Source: Bufo bufo (taxonomy: Eukaryota > Chordata > Amphibia > Anura > Bufonidae). Taken from it: 64,000 nucleotides of DNA. A program made the position numbers and the translations under genes. Where the stretch lies: NCBI RefSeq assembly GCF_905171765.1, contig NC_053392.1, positions 413,922,787 through 413,986,786 on the forward strand. Reading direction: 5' to 3'. The notes under the pieces were generated by a model, which was given only the letters and a program-made list of their open reading frames with translations, was not told where the DNA came from and ran no database searches. Of this stretch, positions 10,986 through 23,068 are shown piece after piece; position 1 is the first letter of the stretch; every line of letters starts with the position of its first letter.

Positions 10986-12165
10986 TGAATAGATGAAGCA
11001 GGGAGATCGAGAAAATGATTACACAGGACATGGGGGAGGAGGGGTCAAACATGGAGGCAGAGGAGGACAAGAAGCAACATATCTTCGAGACTTCAAACTT
11101 CAAACCTGTAATCAGGTCCCAGCTGACACGAAGATCCAAGGAGGGGGGAGGCAGGAAGCAGCGGAGAACAAAACATCAGGAGGGCGACTGCCCTGTCTGC
11201 AAGCAAGGCAGCAAGCAGATACCGCCAGACAAGGTGGACAAATGAAGGGGATCCGCCGGGAGTCCGGTCCAGAAGAACTCAAAGGGCCCAGAAGGGGAGG
11301 GCGTCCCGTGGTTCAGATAGAGAGGCTCGCGTCTTGCATAGTGTGGCAGGATAGAACAGACGAAGGGAGGAGTGACGTAGCAAACCCTCGTTATCACGTC
11401 TTCACCCCCTCTGATGAAGGGACTTCATCATCGAGAGGAGAGGGTGGCAGCTTGCCTTTGAGGCAGCAGCAGAGCCAGCAAGTCGCTAGCGTGGCCAGGA
11501 GTAAGCAGGGTGGCAGCAGTAGGAGGTTGGTAGCCAAATGTGCCCGGGGTAAACCACCCGCTTCACAGGAGCCTACCTGCCCGAGAAGTAGCGGTGCACA
11601 GGATCACGGAGGCAGCGGCAGTCAGTCAGTGCATAGTGTTGGGGGTAAAATCACCTACTCGGCAGTGTGGCAGTTTTTTGTTAAGCCGTCGGAGGAGGTG
11701 AACATGGCTATATGTAGAATCTGTGGGCAGAACGTGAAGCGTCGCCAGGGTACCAATGTTGGCACCAATGCCCCGTGTCAACATATGCAGCATCACCATA
11801 AAGTGGCCTGGGAGAACCATGGCTCTTATGTGGTGGTCCAGCCAGAAACCCCTGCATCACCCAGTGGCACGCAGCCAATTTAAGGCAATTAAGGCTCCAC
11901 CACCTCAGCCGAAGGGAGCTGTCTGTCCTTCCCATCATCTACCGGTCCTGATGCTCCTGCTCCTTGTCCTCCTACTCCTCATCACTCTTTTCGTAAGCAA
12001 TCGATCACCGAAGAGATTGCCATGAGACAACAGTATGCATGCACCCATCCAACAACGCAGAAGCTAAACGTGCTCCTGTCCAAGTTGCTGGTGCTGCAAT
12101 CCCTCCCTTTCCAAGTGGTGGACTCTGCACCTTTCAGAGAACTAATGGCTTGTGCCGAGCCGAGG

Positions 12166-12690
12166 TGGCCTCCTCATGCTGCTGCCACCTCCACAATCTC
12201 TTGTCGTCATGCCCCTCTGTGGCCTCCTCATGCTGCTGCCACCTCTACTAACTCTCGTCATCATGCCACTCTTTGGCCTCCTCATGCTGCTGCCACCTCC
12301 ACATTTTGTCGTTGTACCACTCTATGGCCTCCTCATGCTGCTGCCACCTCCACAATCTCTCGTCATCGTGCTACTCTGTGGCTTCCTCATGCTGCTGCTA
12401 CCTCCACAATCTCTCGTTGTCGTTCCACTCTGTGGCCTCCTCATGCTTCTGCCACCTCCACAATCTCTCCTCATCATGCCACTCTGTGGCCTCCTGATGC
12501 TGCCGCCACCTCTAGACAATGCCACTTTGCCACTATGTGGCCTCCTAATGCTGCTGCTACATCCACACTTTGTCATTGGGCCACTCTGTGGTCTCCTCAT
12601 GCTGCTTCCACCTCACCATTATGTCATCGGGCCACTCTGTGGACTTCTCATGCTGTTACCACCCTCCCCATTTTATGACTGGGCCACTAT
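12166..12690 (+). repeat. 51/54-bp coding minisatellite in hAT gene
   Basis: TGGCCTCCTCATGCTGCTGC recurs at 12166, 12220, 12274, 12325, 12379, 12433, 12487, 12538, 12589 and 12640. The spacings are 54, 54, 51, 54, 54, 54, 51, 51 and 51, so every step is a multiple of three. Two plus-strand frames stay open for 218 codons each. The frame that continues the hAT core reads repeats of the type LWPPHAAATSTISRH. The array begins right after the hAT PRW motif and replaces the catalytic core. Confidence 0.85.
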
Positions 12691-13617
12691 TTTGCCTTTC
12701 GGCCTGGGTGATATAATTTATTTGACCCTTCTTCTGATCTGCCAGAAGGAAGGAAAAATGAGACACACAAGGGATCCCGTCTATGTAACAGCTGTAAGGC
12801 CTGCATGAAATGGTCCCTATTTTGCATCAGAATTGGCTTATGATTTGGTAGCCAAAAGCAGGAGTGGGTACAAAACACAGAAGACATGCAAATATTCCGT
12901 TCACGTGTCATCTCTGTTTTGGATCCACTCCTGTTTTTTTGGAATTAGTAATACTGTTTGATTACTGACCAAATGTTGACAGAGTGAAGGCGGATGCTCC
13001 ACAGACAGGATACGTTTTTTGTGGGTTATTATTGTGATGGATCAGAGAAAGGGCAAAATAATCAGTGACGTCAACACAAACTTACTTCCGACACCCTCTC
13101 CACTCTGTCGGGGGAACTCTACTTGTTTAAGCATTTAATAGAACAGGTTGTGTAGACATCTATGTGGAATCAGCTTACGACTGTGTAGAGTAAATGGAGT
13201 GCGCTTCTTGGCGCTAACATCGACCTGTAAGGCTGCTTCATACTTGAGTTATTTGGTCAGTTTTGACCCCGTGCCTGCCCAAATAGGTGAAGTGTGAAGT
13301 GATTCTAAGAGTGACGCCTGTCATCTGCATATCATACAGACTCACAGTATTATTTCACTACCAAAGCAGACTGCATGTTATCGCAATGCACAGTGTTCTA
13401 CACCACTCTAACGGCTCACTGTAGACAGGAAATAGCCACTTTTCAACAAAATTCATCAAACCGGCAAATTAAATTTTTCTAAAATTCTCTTATCTCTAGT
13501 GCAGAGTATAAACCTGTAAAACACTCATGAACTGTGGAAGCTTGAGGTTTTAAAAAAAGGCTGTCTATTCATGTAAAATAAAACATTAAGTTTTTGTGAT
13601 TGTAGTGCATTACATGA
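12691..13617. other. Unassigned flank of the large LINE
   Basis: About 0.9 kb with no gene. GGATCCACTCCTG near 12914 is typical of short non-autonomous hAT-like repeats in amphibians, but I cannot place it firmly. The segment ends at ATTACATGAAC, immediately before the T-run that marks the LINE 3' tail. Confidence 0.4.
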
Positions 13618-14452
13618 ACTTTTTTTTAAATATCTTTATTAGAATAAAACAAGTACAATATAGTTTTTAGTACAAAATCTTAATTCATATTATACTTTTT
13701 TCCCCCCATAAATCAGCAAAACTCAACCCCCCCACCCTTGCGATGTGTCTCAAATCTAATTAGCACTCAAAAAAATGGTAGCAGGAGAGAGGAAAAAGCA
13801 AAAAGTGGACATACAAAAAAAGAAAGTCAAGACAGAAATATCATTAAGGTTTAAAACCTTCAAGCCTCATATCTTGGTCCACTTCTCCTGAGCGCTGTTT
13901 TTCTTGTATAAAATGTTCTCATAATTTTTAACCTTATTAATTAAGTCTATCCATGTAGTTACATCTGGAAAACCAGACCCAGGTAAACAGAAGTCTGGGC
14001 AAAAATAATATTCTACCTAAAAAAAAATCTTCCTATATTTATGAGTGTTTAACTTAGAAAGATCACCCAATTTGAAACATTCTACCTTAAAAGGAATCTG
14101 TAGGTTCAATTTACAGATAGAAAAAAAAATTAATAGCATTCCAATATTGTTTTAATTCTAAACAGGACAAAAACATGTGACGATTTTCAGCGCCTGATAG
14201 GACACACCGTGGGCAGCTAGAACTATCTCTTAATCCACGTTTACTAAGTCATAGGGGCGTGACATATAATCTATGAGAAATATTAAATTGTACCAAAATG
14301 TGATTAATATTATGAGATATTAAACTTAAATTCAAAAATATATTTACCCATCCCTCTAGTTGAATACTTGGACAATCAACCCCCCCAGACCCTTTGTCCT
14401 TATGACTGTATTTTAGTAAATTGTGCCATAAGCAACACTTTATAAATATATG
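13618..14452 (-). pseudogene. LINE ORF2 C-terminus, 3' UTR and poly(A)
   Basis: Last piece of the host LINE. From 14452 downward the translation continues the ORF2 C-terminal domain: VNIFLNLSLISHNINHILVQ, then ISHRLYVTPL, then a Cys-containing stretch near 14215-14165 (CPRCVLSGAENRH, C-x2-C and His), the usual end of L1 ORF2. Frames are broken. The rest is A/T-rich 3' UTR ending ATTCTAATAAAGATATTT followed by an A-run at 13618-13628. Confidence 0.85.
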
Positions 14453-14895
14453 TGTCACGGATCAGCGGATGTGAACCCACTGTGCTACTGACTGGCTGTT
14501 CCCTGGAGGGGCGTGACTAAGCAACTACCTGGTCTTCGCTAGATCCTCTGATGGTGATGATAGACTTGGTCCCTTAGGGTAGTTGCCAGGTGCCACTCCA
14601 GAGCAGTCCCAGAGTCAGTAGAAGCTGGGCTAGGCAGACCAAAAGATACATGAGATAGGTGCCAGCAGTAAAGCCGTGGTAGACAGGCAGGGTAGTTACC
14701 AGGAGCAACAAAGCAGAAACTAAAGGATGAGGAAGAGGCGTAGTCAGACAGGCAGAAGGTCAGGGCAGGCGGCACAGGTACAGGTCAGGCAATCCGGGTT
14801 GGCAACGGGAGAGACAAAGCAAGCAGGCAGGGATCAGACGATAAGCGGAGTCCAGGGATGAAGTATAGATCAGGAACACAAGTGGTTATCAAGCT
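14453..14895 (-). repeat. Gypsy A 3' LTR, distal part
   Basis: Part of one LTR; the remainder is at 31187-31539. On the plus strand it begins TGTCACGGATC. It is interrupted after AAGCT, which is duplicated at 31182-31186 on the far side of the inserted element. Confidence 0.82.
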
Positions 14896-15382
14896 TGTGA
14901 TGGTCTGAATATGAGTTACCGCCTGTCATTCCCTTATTCCCATGAAATAATATCGCCAAGAGTCCACAGAGTAAAATATCGCTGCTGACGCATAATAATC
15001 TACACAGGAACCAAAGCTTCATGCTGGAACAAAACACATTTAATGGAAAGCAAGGGCATTCAATTTAAACAGCATCAAACTCCTCCTCTGAGCCAGCGAG
15101 ACAATGGAGTTTTGGAAACTCAATTTACAAAACAGGGGCTTGGTCACATGGCTTACAAGCAACCACTGTGTCTTTTCCAAGACAATGGCCAAAGTGTTAT
15201 CTCGTGTATTTTCATTAAGTAGATCAGTCTTGTGGTTAGAAGCAGACGGAGTGTCTGGAAGTTTGTGTACACATGTCCTTGATACACAAAGATGTCTACA
15301 TCCATTGTTAGGAGTAGGTATCCATGGGGATTAAGTAGCAGGGAGGTAAAATAACTGAACGGATACTGGGGAGTTCTTCACA
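14896..15382 (-). repeat. Gmr1-like element 3' LTR
   Basis: 487 bp. On the minus strand it starts TGTGAAGAACTCCCC at 15382 and ends at 14896. The polypurine tract AAGAAAAAGGGGGGGCTAT lies just upstream on the minus strand (about 15383-15402). Confidence 0.88.
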
Positions 15383-15402
15383 ATAGCCCCCCCTTTTTCT
15401 TC

Positions 15403-17406
15403 CTGCTGCGGCAGACACAGTTGGACCTTTCCGGGGCCCAGTGGGGCTGGCGGGATGTCCAGTGACTATTCGGATAACAAGTCTGTTTGTCGGGACAGTC
15501 CATCTACGTTCCCATTTAACTTGCCTGGGCGATAGTGAATAGTGAAGTCATAGGGCTGTAGGGCCAGACTCCACCACAACAGACATCGTTGTCTCCGGAG
15601 ACTCTGTTAAGCCAAATCAGTGGGTTATGGTCGGTGGGCACCATCCATACAAGTACGGCTGTAGTTTCTTCAGAGCCCATACCAGCACAAGGCACTTATT
15701 TTCAATAGCCGCGCACCCCACCTCCCGGGGTAGTCTTGCGGCTGAGGTAGGCTACATGGTGCTCACCACCGTCGACGCACACCTGGCTCAGCACTGCTCC
15801 CAACCCAAAAGTAGATGGATCTGGGTCCCACCATCGAATTTAGAGCTTGTCTGGCTGAACTGCTGCTGGGTGGTCACCGGGTATGCCACGGATGAGGACT
15901 CCGCTACGAAAGATGAAGCCAAATTCCCCAGATCTTTTCCGAGCAGGACATCTGCAGGCAGATTCTTCATCACCCCAACCTCCAGTTCACGGTTATCGGC
16001 TCCCCAGTCCAGATATACTCGGGCAATCGGAATTCGGACTATATTTTCCCCTGCCAATCGTACTGCAATGGCCTGTCCTGTATGGTCGTCAGATCTCACC
16101 ATCCGCGGCTGTACTAGTGTGATGGTGGCTCCACTGTCCCGGAGCCCTTAAATGGGGGCGTCCATTCACTTTCACCGGCTGCCTATCGTGTTGGCGGTTA
16201 TCTAGAGCGGCTGCCTGCACAGGGTCCACTTCGTGGAGAACTTCAAACTCCTCCTGATCTCATCTTCCTACCATTATTACTGGTGACTCCTCTACAAAAT
16301 GGGCTGCTGCTCTCTGTGGTCCCACTGTAGCTCGGTTCCACTACGGAGACCGTGGGCGATTTTGGGGGCAGCTGCTCCGCATGTGTTCCACCTGATTGCA
16401 TGTATAGCACCTTCTCCCATCCGATCGGAGAAGGGGTGCAGGCACTGCCAGGGGAGGAGGGTACAAAGTCGGTGGACAGTTTGTTGTTACTGGGGGACGA
16501 GGTATCACCACCTGAAAGGGTCTCCTGACTGGTCGAGCTTCAGATCAAGGAGGCCTCCTCTGGGATCCCGCTGTAGCTCGGTTCCATTGCGGAGATCACG
16601 GGCGATTTCGGGGGCAGTTGCGTTGCATGTGTCCCACCTGATTGCATTGAAAACAACGGGGCTCGTTGCCAGCTGGGCGTCGCGGGTTGGAGAGTATTGT
16701 ATGCTGGGGGATTGGTACCTGGTTGCTCCCGCCGGTGGTGGTGATGTCTCGGTCCGAAGGGGTTGTATCCGAGGCGTTGTACATGCTTCCTTGCGAGTAT
16801 CGGCATACTCGTCCGCGAGTTTGTCTGCTTCAGGTAAGGAGAGGGGTCTGCGGTCCCTTACCCAATCCCTGACGTCGGTCTGGATGTGGTCGTAAAATTT
16901 TTCCAGTACAATGAGCTGCAGGACGTCATCCACTGTGGTGGCCTGGCAGCTTATGACCCAATTGAAAGCAGAGAGCTGCAAGCGGCAGGCCCACTCTTTA
17001 TAGGAGTCTCTGTCCACTTTGCGGGAGTCTCTAAATTTTCTGCGGTATGCCTCTGGGGTTACTGCGTACCGAGCTAGGAGCGCCACCTTCACTCATGCAT
17101 AGCTGTGGATCTCCTGCTCTGGTACAGCCCTAAAGGCATCAGCTGCTTTGCCCGACAGTTTTCCTGATGATAGATACCCATTCGTCGGAAGCCACTCTGC
17201 GCAGGGCACACTGGCTCTCAAAATCTGCCAGATAGCCATCAATCTCGCTTTCATTTTCGTGAAAGCTTTTAAATGCGCTGAAGGGAATCTTCCGCGAATC
17301 AACTGTGCTGTTCCCTCCGTTCGGTAGAATTGCTGCCGTTTGCTGGTTTATAGCCAGCCTCAGTTGTAGCTCTCGCTGTTCCCTTTGGTTCACATGCTCT
17401 GTCACA
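15403..17406 (-). pseudogene. Gmr1-like gag C-part, protease and RNase H
   Basis: Continuation of the gag that starts at 30625, after the BEL insertion. On the minus strand: gag linker with IPFSAFKSFHENESEIDGYL (about 17310-17250); a SCAN-like helical domain (YRRKFRDSRKVDRDSY at about 17045, ending near EADKLADEY at 16815); a CCHC knuckle (CFQCNQVGHMQRNC, about 16650-16605); a retropepsin-like region with LLGKDLGNL (about 15950); and then, with no RT or integrase between, RNase H (HHVAYLSRKT, AIENKCLVLVWALKKL, TDHNPLIWLN, YRPGKLNGNVDGLSRQT) at about 15770-15480. Several frameshifts break it. SCAN domains of vertebrate transcription factors are thought to derive from this type of gag. Confidence 0.82.
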
Positions 17407-17411
17407 CTATT

Positions 17412-17992
17412 TGTAATGTCTCGACTGCGTGTTGCTTTAGGTACACAGCTTAACATCAAGTATAAACCGAATCCCAATGAAAGATGCGCTGGTTTACTGA
17501 ACTGATGCAATCTTTACTGAGATATAATGAACAGGAATGTGTACAATAGCGTTCATATGATATGATATGAGATGATATGGTAAAACTGTAAAACAAACAT
17601 AAAAAGAAAAATATAAGCATGGCTATTCAAGCAACATACATTATACATACCTAATACAAAAGATAGGGCCTAACTAACATGTGCTTGCTTACTACACTGA
17701 AACACACATTATCTATCTGCAATGTCTAACATCCCTCTACACAAGCTGAACTAGCAAAACCCCTTTACTCACAGGCTTTGGTGTTCGTCAGGTTTGCAAT
17801 CTGTAATAGCTTTAAGATGTCCTGTGGATCTGGTCACTACAGTAGCTAGAGCTGGAATGAACAGGATATGTCCCAGCAAGCCCTAGACAGTACAGAGAAG
17901 ACCCGCCTCTAGGCTTCAAGAAAATGGAGGGTCTTAAAGAAACAGACACTGCTGAGTGCCAAGCATGTAATATACATTGCAAAGGCAGCACA
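17412..17992 (-). repeat. BEL 3' LTR
   Basis: 581 bp, nearly identical to 29794-30374. It is preceded on the minus strand by a purine tract (CAGGTGGGGAG, about 17993-18003). Confidence 0.92.
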
Positions 17993-18023
17993 CTCCCCAC
18001 CTGGCATACCTTTTGTTATGCCA

Positions 18024-18983
18024 CTAACCTTTGGACAGAAGTAAAACTACTTCAGAAATTGGCCTAGCATACACCTTGGGAATGCCCTGTCTAACAATTC
18101 TAACTTCAACCTTTATAACTCTAGCATCACTACTAGGATCAGTCCCCACAATGAGTCCAATAGGCCATCCGTTCCTGTGGGCCTGAGTGTCTTTTAATAA
18201 GACAATGTCTCCAACTTGTAAGTTGGGTTCGTCATCTTGCCATTTCTTGCGTGGCTGGAGTGTCACCAGGTATTCCTGTCTCCACCTCTTCCAGAAAATG
18301 TCCGCAAGGCTTTGAACTTGTCTCCATTGCTTGGTATACAAGTCCTTGAGGTCAAAGTTTCCTGTGGGAGCTGTCACTGGTTCCATCTTCTGGGTCAGCA
18401 GCATTGCGGGTGTCAAGACTGACGGCACCTCCGGATCTGTAGACACTGGAACCAAAGGTCTGGCGTTCATAATGGCCACAACTTCAGCCATTAGTATAGT
18501 CAAAGCTTCATGAGTGAGGCGAGTAGACCCAACCTTCAGGAGCATGGCATCCAGAATACGACGAGCTACTCCAATCATCCTCTCCCAGGCTCCTCCCATA
18601 TGCGATGCGTGTGGAGGATTAAAAGTCCAAGTGCATCCTTGATCTTGAAGATAGGGACCTGTTTCAGAGTCTGTAGAGATGATCTTCAACTCCTTGCAGG
18701 CCCCAATAAAGTTTGTGCGGTCTGAACGAATCAATTTCGCTGGTCCTCTGATAGAGAAGAATCTTCTCAAGGCATTGATGAAACTTGAAGTGGATAAAGA
18801 TTCAATCACTTCAATATGAACTGCTCTAGTACTCAGGCAAGAGAACAGAACAGCCCAACGTTTACTTTCGGCACTGCCTCCTCTGGTCTTGCGAGAAGAG
18901 ATGTTCCATGGTCCAAAAACGTCTAGACCTACGTGAGTGAACGGAGGATCTGAAGCAAGTCTGTCTGCAGGCAAGTTTGACAT
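18024..18983 (-). pseudogene. BEL integrase catalytic and C-terminal domains
   Basis: Integrase core of the BEL polyprotein, which joins element cDNA to host DNA. The first catalytic Asp is in HVGLDVFGPWN near the start, the second in LIRSDRTNFIGA, and the Glu in HMGGAWERMIG. The C-terminal part has VGDIVLLKDTQAHRNGWPIG, typical of BEL integrases, and a normal final stop at 18024-18026. Upstream it is separated from the zinc-binding domain by an in-frame TAG at 18987-18989, and it shares that domain's frame. The methionine at 18983 is internal, not a true start. Confidence 0.92.
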
Positions 18984-18986
18984 CTT

Positions 18987-19346
18987 CTAAACCTCAAGTT
19001 TCCCTCTAATCTTCTTACAGGTAACGCATTTGCTGATCACGCTGGAGACTAGTCTCTTACCTCCTATGATCCACAATCCTGCTGACCATACTGCTCCTTC
19101 AGTGAAGTGTCGTCCTTGATGTGCAACTTGCTCGTGATAGTGTCTTACCAGAAGAAGAGCGATGTGATGATTCTTAGGTATGATGAAGGGATGTCTCTCT
19201 TGGATAGTCATATCCGCTACCGACAAACGACCTCCAATTCTTAGTACTCCGTCTTCGTCGAGGATAGGGTTCAACTTCTTGAGTGAACTGTGTCGGGAAA
19301 TCTCTTCCTTTTTCAGAAGGCTTTGAATTTCTTCTTTAAAGACTTC
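18987..19346 (-). pseudogene. BEL integrase zinc-binding domain
   Basis: N-terminal HHCC domain of the BEL integrase: LRIGGRLSVADMTIQERHPF, then HYHEQVAHQGRHFTEGAVW, then CVTCKKIRG. The two His and the C-x2-C are present. It is bounded by in-frame stops TAG at 19347-19349 and 18987-18989, both in the frame used by the downstream catalytic domain. Confidence 0.88.
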
Positions 19347-20054
19347 CTACTGGACGCATTTGATGATCGCGACCTTGGCTTTTTCTTGATGGTCGTTGCT
19401 ACGCTGATCAGTATTAGTAGCTCTGCAGGAGTATCTGGCTAGACAGATAAGTTTTCCGATTGCTCGGGTCAGCGACTTCCAACTGGAAAACCTTTCAAAT
19501 CTATGGGTGCCCAGACTGTCTCTGGTAACTAAAGTCTTGCAAACTGCAACTTGAGGTCTTACCTCTTTGTCTTGATCTGGTTCTATCAGCTGAAAGGTCT
19601 CTACCTGAGTAGTCTCTTTGGTTTCTGGCTTACCAAGAAACAATGGACCTACGAACCAGTTAGTTTGCTCGAGAACAGCGGCTGACACCAATCTTGTCCC
19701 ATGATCCGCTGGGTTCTTGTCCGTGCTGATGTGATGCCACTGATCTGGACTTGTAGACTTTCTGATACGTGTCACTCTGTTGGTCACGTATGTGTAAAAT
19801 CTTTTTGAAGCGTTGTGAATATATCCTAACACAATCTTGCTGTCCGTATAAAAGTTCACTACATCGATCTCAATGTCCAGTTCAGTCGTAATTATGTCTG
19901 CCATCTCTACCGCTAAGACAGCAGCACAAAGTTCTAGAGGTGGGACAGTGTGAGCAGGTCTGGGAGCTAGTTTAGATTTTCCCATGATGAACCCAACATG
20001 GCTTTGTCCCTCAGTGTCTATTACCCTAAGGTAAGTTACAGCTGCAATAGCCAT
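19347..20054 (-). pseudogene. BEL RNase H region
   Basis: RNase H-like and connection part of the BEL pol: VTYLRVIDTEGQSHVGFIMG, then PPLELCAAVLAVEMAD, then VNFYTDSKIVLGYIHN with the Asp of the active site, and WHHISTDKNPADHGTR. It begins just after a frameshift relative to the RT region; the two frames overlap at about 20036-20054. It ends in TAG at 19347. Confidence 0.9.
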
Positions 20055-20629
20055 AGTGGAGCGTCAGAGAATACGCATAATTCTCTCCTCTTTGTAGAAG
20101 ACAAGGAAACAAATACGTACGGTCTTGGAATGTTGAGTTGTTCGAGCTCTAACAATGAGTCTTTCCACAACTTCCACTGCATTTGCTTCTCGTCAGGAAG
20201 AAGTACGTCCCAGTCAATTTGTTCCTGCTCAGTAGTGATCTGTCTCAAAAGAGCTTTGCCTTGCATGATGATGGGTGCTACGAATCCCAGGGGGTCATAA
20301 AGACTGTTGACTGTAGATAGGACACCTCTTTTTGTGAATGGTTTCTCTTCTCTGGAGACCCTGAAGGTGAAACTGTCAGTCTTTAGGTCCCAACTAAGCC
20401 CAAGACTTCTTTGCAAGGGTGGTGATTCTGTTCCTAGATCTAAGTCTTTGAGGTCTTTAGCTCGGTCTTCCATTGGAAATGCTTCCATGACTCTGTAGCT
20501 GTTGGAAGCTACCTTGTTCAATCTTATGTTGGATTCTGCCAACATTTCTTTTGTACTTTTCAGGACGTTAATAGCTTCTTCGTTGCTGGAGAAAGAAGCA
20601 AGTCCATCATCCACGTAGAAGTTCTTCAT
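20036..20629 (-). pseudogene. BEL reverse transcriptase, catalytic C-part
   Basis: This part carries the RT active-site motif YVDDGLASF near its start, followed by RSLGLSWDLKTDSFTF and LSTVNSLYDPLGFVAP, a stretch conserved in BEL/Pao polymerases. It is in frame with the upstream RT part but separated by a TGA at 20678-20680. A frameshift follows near 20045. Confidence 0.92.
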
Positions 20630-20677
20630 GACGAACTGTTTGGCTTCTTGACCATGTCTTTCACCTTGCTGTGCTGC

Positions 20678-22198
20678 TCATTTCAGGTTGTAGATAGCTA
20701 CAGCTGGGGAAGGGCTGTTTCCAAACACATGTACCTTCATCCTGTACTCTGTGATGTCTTTGTTAAAGTCATTGTCTGCATACCACAGGAACCTTAAGTA
20801 GTCTCTGTGATCTTCTCGAACGAATAAACAGTAGAACATCTGTTGTACATCTGCTGTTACTGCTACAAGTTCTTTTATGAACCTGATGAGTACTCCAAGG
20901 AGTGTGTTGTTCAGGTCAGGTCCGCTGAGAAGGACGTCATTTAGTGAGATGCATTCGTGCTTCGCACTAGAGTCAAATACTACACGTATCTGACCTGGTT
21001 TCTGAGGATGATACACCCCAAATATTGGTAAGTACCAGTGTTCTTGGTTTTCTTGTAGTGGTGGTGCCCTTTCTGCCTGCTCGTTGTCAAAAATCTTTTG
21101 CATGAAGGCTTGGAAGTGTTTCTTCATATTTGGCTTTCTTTGTAGAGTGCGCTGCAACAAACTGAAGCGTTTCTCTGCTTGTACCCTGTTGTCAGGAAGG
21201 CGATGGCGTGGTGACCGGAAGGGTAGAGGGGCTACCCAGCTGCCTGACTTGTCTCTGTAGACTTCTCTGTCCATGATCTCGAGGAAGAGGGTATCTTCTA
21301 CCGAGGGTGCTGGCTTGTCGTCGTCTCGTGTTCTTTCAAACACCTTACAACCCGGTTCATCTGTATTTCCAGTTGAGGCTAAGTCTTCCATGCACCTCTG
21401 GATACTCCGATAATGTGTTGGGTTATCTAATCTCTCTTTAATGTGTAAACTGTTGGTACATGGGCAAAGACAAGATGTACGACCATTCTGCAACAGATGT
21501 GTTCTGTAGACATTTACCTTTGCTGGTTTGTGCAGTCCGTCTAGACATACTTCTCCAACGATGACCCATCCGAGATCAAGGCGTTGTGCAAATGGTGCAT
21601 TGTGTGGCCCATTGTACTGTTCTCTGACTTTGTACACTCTGAGAATATCTCTCCCAAGTAGAAGGGTGATTGCAGCATCTGGATCTAGTGCTGGTATTTG
21701 GTCTGCTATTCGCACCAGATGAGGGTGATGACGAGCAACTTCAGGTGTGGGAATCTCTGACCTGTCGTCTGGTATCTCATCACATTCTATGAGGGTAGGT
21801 AGAGTCACCTTTGTATTTCCATCTAATGACTCGATGATGTAGTTATTTGCTCTTCTCCCTATTGTCTCTACAACTCCAGAACAAGTCTTCAAGGTGTATG
21901 GAGTTGGACTTCCTTTGTCACCGAAGAGGTCAAAGAATTCTGTTTTTGCCAGAGATCTGTTACTCTGTTCATCCATGACTGTGTACATCTTGATTGCTTT
22001 TTCTCTGAAACCTGCTGGATACACCTTGACTAAGCATATCTTGGAGCATGATCTTGAGCGGCCCTTCTCTGTACAGATCTCAGTGCACTTTGAGGTTACT
22101 GCTGGCATTGTACTCTCGCCTTGCTCCCCACCATGATCTTCTTGAGTTGCTTGAACTTCTTGTTTCCATGGTGGTGGTCCCGGGTGCAGTGTTGACAA
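20678..22198 (-). pseudogene. BEL protease and RT N-part
   Basis: 506-codon open segment of the BEL polyprotein. It contains the retropepsin-like region with YTVMDEQSNRSLAKTEFFDL (the usual Asp-Thr/Ser-Gly is DEQS here, as in many BEL proteases) and LLLGRDILRVYKV. Then come the RT fingers and palm: IRVVFDSSAKHECISLNDVL and VAVTADVQQMFYCL, which holds the first catalytic Asp. It is in the same frame as gag (the frame from 24016), with stops on both sides (22259 and 20678). The ATG at 22198 is internal. Confidence 0.92.
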
Positions 22199-22258
22199 GT
22201 GTTTGTCACTGTTACACTCTGTGCATTGTATTGTTTTTGTACAGTCTTTTGCAAGATG

Positions 22259-22912
22259 CTAAATTGAAGCGCAGCATCTGAAACAAATGCGATTGTCTTT
22301 AAGATAAGCTTTGCGCTCTTCTAATGTCTTACTTCTGAAACTGCAACATTTTCTTAGTGGATGAGGCTTGTTGTGGATAGGACATATTTTGTCTGACTCC
22401 TCAACTTTCTTCCTTGTGTTGTCTTCCTGATTGGCTGCAGATTCAGGCGGAACTTCTGTCTTCCTTACAGAAACTGTTGCTCTGCGTTCTTTGTAAAGCC
22501 CTGGAGGTTTCTGCTCTACCTTTGGGAAACTTCTCTTGTTCAGGAAAGCAAAGCTTGGGTCATTGCGTATTTCAGCTTGGTCTTCTATGAATTCAGCGAA
22601 GAAGGCGAACGGTGGAAATGCAACTCGATGATCTTTCTTGTATCTTGAAGCTTGAGCTACCCACCTTTCTTGCAAGTTGTAAGGAAGTTTCTCGATTATG
22701 GGCTCAACTCCACGTGCTGTATCCAGATATGAGAGACCTGGCATATATCCACTAGACCTAGCGGCTTCTATTTCTAAGAGTAGGTCTCCCAAACCTCTCA
22801 GCTTTTGGTAATCTTTATTTGTTATTCTTGGATAGTTTTCTATCCTTTTCAGAAGAGCATCCTCGATCACTTCAGGTGATCCATAGCATTGTTCTAGTCT
22901 CCGCCACACCAT
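22259..22912 (-). pseudogene. BEL gag C-terminal part
   Basis: Capsid-to-nucleocapsid part of the BEL gag, with VWRRLEQCYGSPEVIEDALL at the start, a GLGDLLLEIEAA segment and a Cys/His knuckle region (CPIHNKPHPLRKCCSF, then ICFRCC). It is in the same frame as 24016 and ends in TAG at 22259-22261, just before the protease region. Confidence 0.88.
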
Positions 22913-23068
22913 TGCAAGTCCTGCTGCGTCGTCATGAACATGTACTGATCTGATCCTTTGGGCTTGCTCAGTGGACTCTGGTCCTAGCCATCTGACAAGC
23001 TGGTCAAGCTTTCCTTTCTCTGTCAGATTTAAGTCTTGGGTACCGCTCAGGAAAGATGACTTCCAGGC

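Larger units (their letters stand above)
9248..12165 (+). pseudogene. hAT transposase (BED finger), interrupted
   Basis: Remnant of a hAT-superfamily transposase. The start at 9248 opens a Gly/Arg-rich leader like that of the hAT at 60448. It runs on with frame changes through an acidic stretch to about 9595. About 1.4 kb of foreign sequence follows, then hAT-like coding sequence from about 11290. A BED-type zinc finger is clear at 11650-11820: AVWQFF, then C-x2-C in ICRICGQ, then paired His in QHMQHHH, where the normal NLSTT segment is altered. The core start (LPFQVVDSAPFRELM, about 12090-12150) is present, but the catalytic Asp and the dimerisation domain are not; a coding minisatellite takes their place. 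It is non-functional as a transposase. Confidence 0.75.

Noticed and set aside
12322..12600. Minus-strand 92-codon Arg/Gly-rich frame
   Set aside because: It is the antisense of the 51/54-bp minisatellite.
18237..22281. Plus-strand frames opposite the BEL gene
   Set aside because: The minus-strand frames carry clear RT, protease and integrase motifs; the plus-strand ones are antisense shadows.
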